Origin: Actinomycetota bacterium
GTDB taxonomy: Bacteria; Actinomycetota; Thermoleophilia; Gaiellales; Gaiellaceae
Length of the DNA stretch: 16,324 bases
NCBI GenBank assembly: GCA_005885085.1
Contig: VAXY01000140.1
Location: 1-16,324, forward strand
Direction: 5' to 3'
Part shown: piece after piece, positions 11,642 through 16,324 of the stretch
Layout: each line of letters begins with the position of its first letter
Position numbering within the stretch: position 1 is the first letter of the stretch
Position numbers and translations under genes: made by a program
Notes under the pieces: model-generated
The model's input: the letters and a program-made list of their open reading frames with translations, nothing else
The model's database searches: none
What the model was told of the DNA's origin: nothing

Positions 11642-12494
11642 GTGAAACGGCCGGTCAGAGCGGGGGCGTTCGTCCTCGGAATCGTCGGGCTGCTCGTCCT
11701 CGTGGCGATGGCGGCGCGCGGTGGTCATCCCACGACAGGCGGCCGCGTCTCGAGCAGGCCGATCCCGAACACCGTCCAGGACAGCCTCGTCACTGCTCGT
11801 GCTCGCGGCGATCGTGATCGGGTTCTTCCGCTACCGACACCGCTGGAAGGAGAAGCCGTCCAACTGGCTCGCGAACTTCCTCCTCGTGACGGTGCTGATG
11901 CTGGTCGCCACGGTGATCGGCTACTACGGGATGACGCACAGCAACCTTCGGCACCGCATCGCAAAGGCACAGTCGCAGCAGAGCGGGGGCAGCGGTAGCT
12001 CTGGGGCGCGACGTCGGCCGCAGACTGTCCCCACCCGCGAGGCGAACTTCCAATGGCCGGTTGCGCTGGCCGTCGGCGGTCTGCTGCTGCTCGGGGGCGT
12101 CCTGATCTACGTCAGAGGTCGACGTCCGCCTGCGGGCGCAGGGGAGGACGAGAGCCTCGAGGCGGCGATCGCGGCGACGGTCGAGACGACGATCGACGAC
12201 CTCCGCAGAGAGCGGGACGCGCGTCGCGCAGTGATCGCCGCGTACGCGCAGATGGAGCGGACGCTCGGCGCGCATGGCCTCCGTCGCAATCCCGCGGACG
12301 CTCCCGCCGAATATCTCGCACGCATTCTGCGCGGGCTGCACGTACGCGACAGCGCCGTGCGAACGCTGACGGACCTGTTCGAATATGCGAAGTTCAGCCC
12401 GCACGAGATCGACGACGCGATGAAGGAGGACGCAATCGCTGCGCTGCTCGCGATCCGCGACGACCTCCAACGGCAGGAGGCGCTCGCGGCATGA
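11642..12494 (+). CDS. DUF4129 membrane protein, frame shifted once near its N-terminus
   Basis: The N-terminal 50 residues, from GTG 11642, lie in one frame (a basic start, the TM segment AFVLGIVGLLVLVAMAARGG, then RPIPNTVQDSL). The rest continues in another: LLVLAAIVIGFFRYRHRWKE, the TM segment NFLLVTVLMLVATVIGYYG, the TM segment WPVALAVGGLLLLGGVLIYV, a linker, and the cytoplasmic DUF4129 domain (ERDARRAVIAAYAQMERTL, then ADAPAEYLARIL and DLFEYAKFSPHEID). One extra base at about 11789 explains the switch. DUF4129 proteins accompany MoxR/DUF58 systems. The ATG of the following gene overlaps its stop (ATGA). The second frame alone could be read from 11721, but that start lies in non-homologous sequence. 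Confidence 0.8.
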
Positions 12495-13007
12495 CCGGGA
12501 TCACGGCACGCGCGGTCAAGGTCGGGCTGGCGGTCAGCGCGGCCGCCGGCATCGTCGCCCTCACGAGCTCGGGCGGGCACGTGCTCCTGCTCGACGTCTA
12601 CCTGTTGTGCATGGGCGGCGTGCTCTTGCTCGCGCTCGTGCGCACGACCCGCGCGCAGGCCCCGGCGCCTCGGGGATCATTGTTCGATCGCGCCGTCGCG
12701 GCGATGCGCAGGCGACCGCCGGACTCCGGCGACCCGGCTCTCGTACGCGAGCTCGAGCTCTCGACGTACAACGCCTTCCACCTGCACGCCCGCCTGCGCC
12801 CGGTGTTCCGCGACATCGCGGCCCCATCGGCTGCGCGCACGCTACGGAGTCGACCTCGACCGCGAGGCCGGTCGCGCGCGTGAGCTCGTCGGAGCGCAGG
12901 CGTGGGAGCTCGTGCGCCCCGAGCGGCCGCCGCCGGAGGACCGCCTTGCACGCGGGCCGGCCCTGGCGGACCTCGCCCGCGTGATCGACGAGCTGGAGGC
13001 GATCTAG
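12491..13007 (+). CDS. Membrane protein of the MoxR operon, frame shifted once
   Basis: Starts at ATG 12491 (ATGA overlap with DUF4129). Residues 8-25 and 30-50 are two TM helices (VGLAVSAAAGIVALTS and LLLDVYLLCMGGVLLLALV). A cytoplasmic part follows, with LVRELELSTYNAFHLHARLR and PVFRDIAA. At 12821-12825 (GCCCC) the frame breaks. Moving to the next frame restores sense: HRLRARYGVDLDREAGRARE, then AWELVRPERPP and a final helix LADLARVIDELEAI, ending at TAG 13005-13007, which abuts the MoxR start (TAGTG). One surplus C in the GCCCC run explains it. The full protein would be about 171 aa. It belongs to the variable membrane partners found between DUF4129 and MoxR genes; its function is unknown. 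Confidence 0.72.
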
Positions 13008-13978
13008 TGCTGAGCATCGAGGAAGCCGCCGCCAGCGCAGACCGCGTCCTTGTCGAGATCGAGCGCGCCGTCGTCGGCAAGCGCGACGCCCTCGAGCTGG
13101 TGCTGCTCGGGTTCCTCGCGGACGGCCACGTCCTGATCGAGGACTTCCCGGGCCTCGCCAAGACGCTGATCGCGCGTTCGTTTGCGCAGGCGTTCGACAT
13201 GGAGTTCGCCCGCATTCAGTTCACGCCGGATCTGATGCCCTCCGACGTCACCGGCTCGTCGGTGTACAACCAGCGCACCGGCGACTTCGAGTTCCGGCCC
13301 GGCCCGATCTTCACGAACCTCCTCCTCGGTGACGAGATCAACCGCGCGCCGCCGAAGACGCAGGCGGCGCTGCTCGAGGCGATGCAGGAGCGCCAGGTCA
13401 CGATCGAAGGCCGGACGAACGTGCTGGAGCGGCCGTTTCTCGTCGTGGCGACGCAGAACCCGATCGAGTACGAGGGGACGTATCCGTTGCCCGAGGCGCA
13501 ACTGGACCGCTTCCTGCTGCGCCTCGGGGTGGGCTATCCCGGCCGCGACGACGAGTGGGCGCTGCTCGAGCGTCGCGTCGAGCGCGCGGTGGACGACGTG
13601 GAGCTGACTGCGGTGACCGACCGTCCCGGCCTGCTGGAGATGCAGCAGGCGCTCGAGCAGGTGCACGTCTCGCCCGCCGTGGGCTACTACATCGTCGACG
13701 TCGTCGCCGCGACACGCGCAAGCCAGCGCGCGCAGGTCGGTGCCAGCCCGCGCGGCGCGCTTGCGCTCCTCAAGCTGTCACGCGCGAAGGCGGTCCTCGA
13801 CGGTCGTGACTTCGTCACGCCGGACGACGTGAAGGCAGTGGCCGTGCCGGCGCTGTCGCACCGCTTGATGCTGAAGCCGGAGCTGTGGGTCCAGCGCGTG
13901 CGTCCGGAGGACGTCGTCCGAGAGGTGCTCGAGACCGTTCCGACGCCCGCAGCCGAGGATCTCGCCGCGCCGCGGTGA
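13007..13978 (+). CDS. MoxR-family AAA+ ATPase
   Basis: A 323-aa protein. The AAA_3 core shows Walker A as VLIEDFPGLAKTLIARSF (the variant ED-FPGLAKT is normal for the DUF58-linked MoxR group), the strand IQFTPDLMPSDVTGS, Walker B LLLGDEINRAPPKTQAALLE, sensor 1 VVATQNPIEYEGTYPLP with the arginine finger region QLDRFLL, and the C-terminal AAA lid (SPRGALALLKLSRAKAVLDG then VTPDDVKAVAVPALSHRLML). MoxR ATPases work as chaperone-like machines with VWA-domain partners. Start GTG 13007 overlaps the previous stop by one base. The stop is within GTGA shared with DUF58, so expression is coupled. The frame extends upstream to 12902, but that part is the shadow of the previous gene. Confidence 0.96.
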   Translation: MLSIEEAAASADRVLVEIERAVVGKRDALELVLLGFLADGHVLIEDFPGLAKTLIARSFAQAFDMEFARIQFTPDLMPSDVTGSSVYNQRTGDFEFRPGPIFTNLLLGDEINRAPPKTQAALLEAMQERQVTIEGRTNVLERPFLVVATQNPIEYEGTYPLPEAQLDRFLLRLGVGYPGRDDEWALLERRVERAVDDVELTAVTDRPGLLEMQQALEQVHVSPAVGYYIVDVVAATRASQRAQVGASPRGALALLKLSRAKAVLDGRDFVTPDDVKAVAVPALSHRLMLKPELWVQRVRPEDVVREVLETVPTPAAEDLAAPR

Positions 13979-15249
13979 CGCACGCGGCGACACCGAAGCT
14001 CGGTGCATATGCCGGCCTGGCCGCCCTCGGCCTCTTGGGCGCGCTCGCGACCCGCCGACCCGAGCTCGTCGTGCTCGCGGCGCCCTTCGCCCTTTCCGCT
14101 GCCCTCGGCTTGCTGCTCGCACGGCGGCCGCAGCTCGACGCGACCGTCGAGCTCGCGGTTGACCGTGCGCTCGAGGGCGACGAGCTCGAGCTCCGCGTGC
14201 AGCTCCAAGCCGATGCCGGCGCCGAGCGGGTCGAGGTGCTGCTCGAGCTCCCACGCGAGCTCGTGGTCGAGGACGGCTACAACCCCGTGCTCCTGCGTCT
14301 GCGCGACGGTGAGCGCCGCGACCTGTTGTTCCGCGTGCGTTGCACGCGCTGGGGCGGGTTCCGCGTCGGCCGCATCTACGTGCGGGCGTCTGACGCCTTC
14401 GGCCTCTTCCGGCACGAGACCGTTCTCGACCGGCGGGTCCCGCTGAAGGTCTATCCGGCGGAGGAGAGCGTTCGAAACCTGCTACGGCCGCTCGAGACAC
14501 AGGTGTTCTCCGGCAACCACGTCGCGCGACAGAAAGGGGAGGGAATCGAGTTCGCGGACCTGCGGCCGTTCGTGCCGGGCGACCGCATTCGCCGCGTCAA
14601 CTGGCGCGCGAGCGCACGGCGCGGGGAGCTGTGGGTCAACGAGCACCACGCGGAGCGGAACGCCGACGTCGTCATCCTGCTGGACTCGTTCGCGGAGGTG
14701 CGGCGCGGCGACCGCACGACGCTCGATCCCGCCCTGCGCGCCGCGGCCAGTCTTGCGGCGCGCTATCTCCGGCAGAAGGATCGCGTCGGCTTCGTCGCCT
14801 TCGGCGGCTTCCTCAACTGGCTGCTGCCCTCGACCGGGACGAGCCAGCTCTACCGCATCGTCGACGCGATGCTCGACACGCAGATCGTGCTCAGCTATGC
14901 CTGGAAGGACATCGACACGGTGCCGCGCCGGACGTTGCCGCCGCAGGCGCTCGTCCTTGCGCTCACACCCTTGCTCGACGAGCGCTCCCAGGCTGCGCTG
15001 CTCGACCTGCGCGGTCGCGGGTTCGATCTCGTCGTGATCGAGATCTCGCCGCTTTCCTTCCTGTCGACGCCGGAAGGCGAGCTCGCGGAGCTCGGGCATC
15101 GGCTCTGGCGTCTGCGGCGAGAGGCCGTCCGCGGCCGGTTCGAGCGTGCGGGGATACCCGTTGCCGTGTGGGGCGACGAGTCCTCACTCGCGGCTGCGCT
15201 GGAGGAGGTGAGCACATACCGGCGACAGGCCCGAGCCGTGCACGCCTAG
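13975..15249 (+). CDS. DUF58 domain protein (VWA-like MoxR partner)
   Basis: A 424-aa protein starting at GTG 13975 (GTGA overlap). Two N-terminal TM helices (AGLAALGLLGALA and VVLAAPFALSAALGLLLA) are followed by a beta-rich domain (ELELRVQLQADAGAERVEV). The DUF58 signature GIEFADLRPFVPGDRIRRV then NWRASAR appears at about residues 180-210. The VWA-like domain has VVILLDSFAEV (a DxS-type metal site that is only partly kept) and RVGFVAFGGFLNWLLP. DUF58 proteins are the standard MoxR partners and sit at the membrane, where the pair is thought to help assemble or activate envelope proteins. Stop at 15247-15249; the next gene runs on in another frame. Confidence 0.94.
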   Translation: MTHAATPKLGAYAGLAALGLLGALATRRPELVVLAAPFALSAALGLLLARRPQLDATVELAVDRALEGDELELRVQLQADAGAERVEVLLELPRELVVEDGYNPVLLRLRDGERRDLLFRVRCTRWGGFRVGRIYVRASDAFGLFRHETVLDRRVPLKVYPAEESVRNLLRPLETQVFSGNHVARQKGEGIEFADLRPFVPGDRIRRVNWRASARRGELWVNEHHAERNADVVILLDSFAEVRRGDRTTLDPALRAAASLAARYLRQKDRVGFVAFGGFLNWLLPSTGTSQLYRIVDAMLDTQIVLSYAWKDIDTVPRRTLPPQALVLALTPLLDERSQAALLDLRGRGFDLVVIEISPLSFLSTPEGELAELGHRLWRLRREAVRGRFERAGIPVAVWGDESSLAAALEEVSTYRRQARAVHA

Positions 15250-15257
15250 CGACGGCG

Positions 15258-15746
15258 CTGCTCACGATTGCGCTCACTGCGGGGATCGTGATCTATGCCG
15301 TGGCCGCGGGCGATCGCCTGCCCGCCGTTGTTGCGGCCGTCGGCACCGCCGGTTGCGCCCTGACCGCGCTTGCCCTGCCAGGACGCTGGCCGTCGTTGCT
15401 GCCGGCCGGCCTGGCCGGCGTCGGCGGCGGCTACGGCGTCTTGGTCGGCCTTCACAGCGGCGTCGCTAACGGCGCGGCCCCGGCCGTCGCCGCCGCGCTG
15501 TTCGCCGCCGCCGAACTGGGCTTCTGGTCGCTCGAGCGCGGTGCGGCCCGGTACGAGCGCCCGGCGCTCGTGCGCCGGCTGCTCGGCATCGCCGGGGGCG
15601 CCGTCGCGACGGCGCTCGTCGGCAGCCTGGTGCTGGCGGCGGCCTCCGGGGTCAGCGGTGGTGTCGGCCTCGAGGCCGTGGGAGTCGCCGCGGCCGCGCT
15701 GACGCTCGCGGCGATCGCATTCCTGGCGTCGCGCTCGTCAGTCTGA
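15258..15746 (+). CDS. Polytopic membrane protein at the end of the MoxR/DUF58 operon
   Basis: About 162 residues with six hydrophobic segments: LLTIALTAGIVIYAVAA, PAVVAAVGTAGCALTALAL, LLPAGLAGVGGGYGVLVGL, AVAAALFAAAELGFWSL, GIAGGAVATALVGSLVLAA and AVGVAAAALTLAAIAFLA. A basic loop (RGAARYERPALVRRLL) follows the fourth. It is Ala/Gly/Val rich with no catalytic motif. The start is unresolved: no ATG or GTG lies in frame before the first helix. I give CTG 15258; ACG 15252 and GTG 15288 (which cuts the first helix) are alternatives. It is linked to the DUF58 gene by only a few bases, so it is likely an accessory of that system. Its end overlaps a convergent gene by 9 bp. Confidence 0.7.
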   Translation: MLTIALTAGIVIYAVAAGDRLPAVVAAVGTAGCALTALALPGRWPSLLPAGLAGVGGGYGVLVGLHSGVANGAAPAVAAALFAAAELGFWSLERGAARYERPALVRRLLGIAGGAVATALVGSLVLAAASGVSGGVGLEAVGVAAAALTLAAIAFLASRSSV

Positions 15747-15887
15747 GATCTCGTCGGCGTCGCCGCTGGACGTCTTCGCCCACGGCTCGCCGTCGCTGCT
15801 GCTGTCGAGCTCGTCCTGGTCCTGGGCCTGGTCCTCGGGGCGGTCGCCGGGCTCTTCCAGCTCGTCGTCGAAACGCTTCTCGCTCAT
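15738..15887 (-). CDS. Small very acidic protein
   Basis: A 49-aa protein from ATG 15887, 4 nt after the stop of the upstream gene, so probably the same operon. It is mostly Asp, Glu, Ser and Gln: MSEKRFDDELEEPGDRPEDQ, then a QDQDELDSSSDGEPW stretch, ending SSGDADEISD. It looks intrinsically disordered with no signal peptide or helix. The Shine-Dalgarno is weak (GTGAGAG). It converges with the MoxR-operon membrane protein and overlaps it by 9 bp. No family is recognised. Confidence 0.58.
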   Translation of the reverse strand: MSEKRFDDELEEPGDRPEDQAQDQDELDSSSDGEPWAKTSSGDADEISD

Positions 15888-15891
15888 GCTC

Positions 15892-16197
15892 TCACTCTTC
15901 ACCGAGTGCGTCCGCAAGCAAACCGCAGGCGTAGGCCCGCCAGACGAGATCCGGGTCGCCGAGCGCCTCGAGGACGTCGGAGGCCGCAAGCAGAGCCCCG
16001 CGCCGCTCCGGCGAGTCGAGGTCACCGGCGAGCTCGCGCACGGCCGGATCGTCGAGCGTCGGCTCGCGGTGCAGGTCACCTCCCGCCGCGAACACGAGCA
16101 GCGCGCGTCGCACAGCCGCGTTTCGTTCCTCGTCGCTCAGCGGGACGTGCTGTCCTGCGAGGTAGGCCGTGACGACGAGGTCGACGTCGTCAGTCGT
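15892..16197 (-). CDS. Small helical protein of unknown function
   Basis: About 101 residues: TTDDVDLVVTAYLAGQHVPL, then SDEERNAAVRRALLVFAAGG, REPTLDDPAVRELAGDLDS, and EALGDPDLVWRAYACGLLAD. Mostly short amphipathic helices; soluble. A strong Shine-Dalgarno AAGGAG (16212-16207) is 9 nt before an ACG at 16197, where the protein sequence would naturally begin with Met-Thr-Asp. The first in-frame ATG/GTG is only at 16113, which would remove 28 well-formed residues. GTG 16205, just after the Shine-Dalgarno, is in another frame, so a one-base indel is the other explanation. It lies 25 nt after the aminotransferase gene. Confidence 0.65.
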   Translation of the reverse strand, partial: TTDDVDLVVTAYLAGQHVPLSDEERNAAVRRALLVFAAGGDLHREPTLDDPAVRELAGDLDSPERRGALLAASDVLEALGDPDLVWRAYACGLLADALGEE

Positions 16198-16206
16198 TCG
16201 GACACT

Positions 16207-16212
16207 CTCCTT
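16207..16212 (-). promoter_or_regulatory. Ribosome binding site that points to an ACG start
   Basis: AAGGAG on the minus strand lies 9 nt from ACG 16197 and 1 nt from GTG 16205. The ACG is in the frame of the 101-residue protein; the GTG is not. Confidence 0.5.
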
Positions 16213-16222
16213 CGCACCGACG

Positions 16223-16324
16223 TCAGACGGTGTGCTCGTCGGCGACCGCGAGCGCTTCGTCGAGGATCGAGATCCCCTCCTCCAGCTCGTCGCGCGTGAT
16301 CGTCAGCGGCGGGCAGACCATGAC
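16223..16324 (-). CDS. Class III (PLP) aminotransferase, C-terminal end only
   Basis: Only the last 33 residues are in the window, running in from its right edge on the minus strand. The sequence VMVCPPLTITRDELEEGISI, then LDEALAVADEHTV, is the typical end of class III aminotransferases such as the acetylornithine/GABA/omega-transaminase group: the PPL strand followed by the final helix. Stop TGA is at 16225-16223. The substrate cannot be assigned. An AAGGAG for the next gene starts 10 nt after the stop, so the downstream pair is probably cotranscribed. Confidence 0.82.
   Translation of the reverse strand, partial: VMVCPPLTITRDELEEGISILDEALAVADEHTV

Noticed and set aside
13004..13666. Open frame antisense to the MoxR gene
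   Set aside because: Composition is typical of shadow frames and the plus strand holds the intact AAA+ motifs.
1..16324. CRISPR array, transposase, integrase or phage genes
   Set aside because: No spaced direct repeats of CRISPR type and no recombinase or phage motifs were found on either strand; the nuclease-like gene at 10767 lacks any linked defence helicase or Cas gene.

Overview
The window is about 16.3 kb of very GC-rich, densely packed bacterial DNA, most likely from an actinobacterium of the class Thermoleophilia (Gaiellales/Solirubrobacterales-like). That placement is an inference from base composition, the frequent GTG starts, the many start codons sitting 6-10 nt behind a TAnnnT -10 box with no Shine-Dalgarno (leaderless transcripts), and the gene content. 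No insertion sequence, phage gene, CRISPR array or rRNA was seen. One tRNA is present.

Layout. (1) 1-1677, plus: the 3' part of an elongation factor G-like translational GTPase, coupled through a GTGA overlap to a small ankyrin-repeat protein. (2) 1684-2375: a REP-like inverted repeat, then a minus-strand pair (PadR-type regulator and a His/Arg-rich coiled-coil protein of 61 aa) divergent from the next block, with a compact control region between them. (3) 2376-5805, plus: a zinc-ribbon-like protein, a 76-aa basic protein, an aldehyde dehydrogenase, a P-loop kinase-like protein, an RNase HI-type protein, then tRNA-Gly(GCC) with its own promoter and terminator. (4) 5811-8277, plus: a DUF2182 membrane protein broken by a frameshift, its usual companion DUF1326 protein, a cupin, and two small proteins. 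(5) 8274-8675, minus: a divergent RpiB/LacA-like protein. (6) 8718-11582, plus: an orphan multi-TM sensor histidine kinase, a 33-aa membrane peptide, a secreted 55-aa peptide with a duplicated GWTWDE unit, a nuclease-like protein without a normal start codon, and a nucleoside 2-deoxyribosyltransferase-like enzyme. (7) 11626-15746, plus: a tightly coupled operon of DUF4129 protein, membrane protein, MoxR AAA+ ATPase, DUF58 protein and polytopic membrane protein. (8) 15738-16324, minus: the end of a class III aminotransferase gene followed by two small unknown genes.

How the parts work together. The MoxR/DUF58/DUF4129 operon is the clearest functional unit: a MoxR ATPase with a VWA-like DUF58 partner and membrane-anchored components, a widespread arrangement linked to envelope protein assembly or maturation. 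DUF2182 and DUF1326 form a recurrent but uncharacterised pair. The PadR regulator probably controls itself and its coiled-coil partner, and possibly the divergent zinc-ribbon gene.

Three genes (DUF2182, DUF4129 and the gene after it) each show one apparent single-base frameshift, and several genes lack a standard start codon where one is expected. This may reflect assembly errors as much as biology, so those gene models are provisional. The most interesting unexplained items are the tryptophan-repeat secreted peptide and 33-aa peptide beside the orphan kinase, the RpiB-like protein that lacks catalytic histidines, the PadR intergenic region, and -10 boxes built on the stop codon of the preceding gene.
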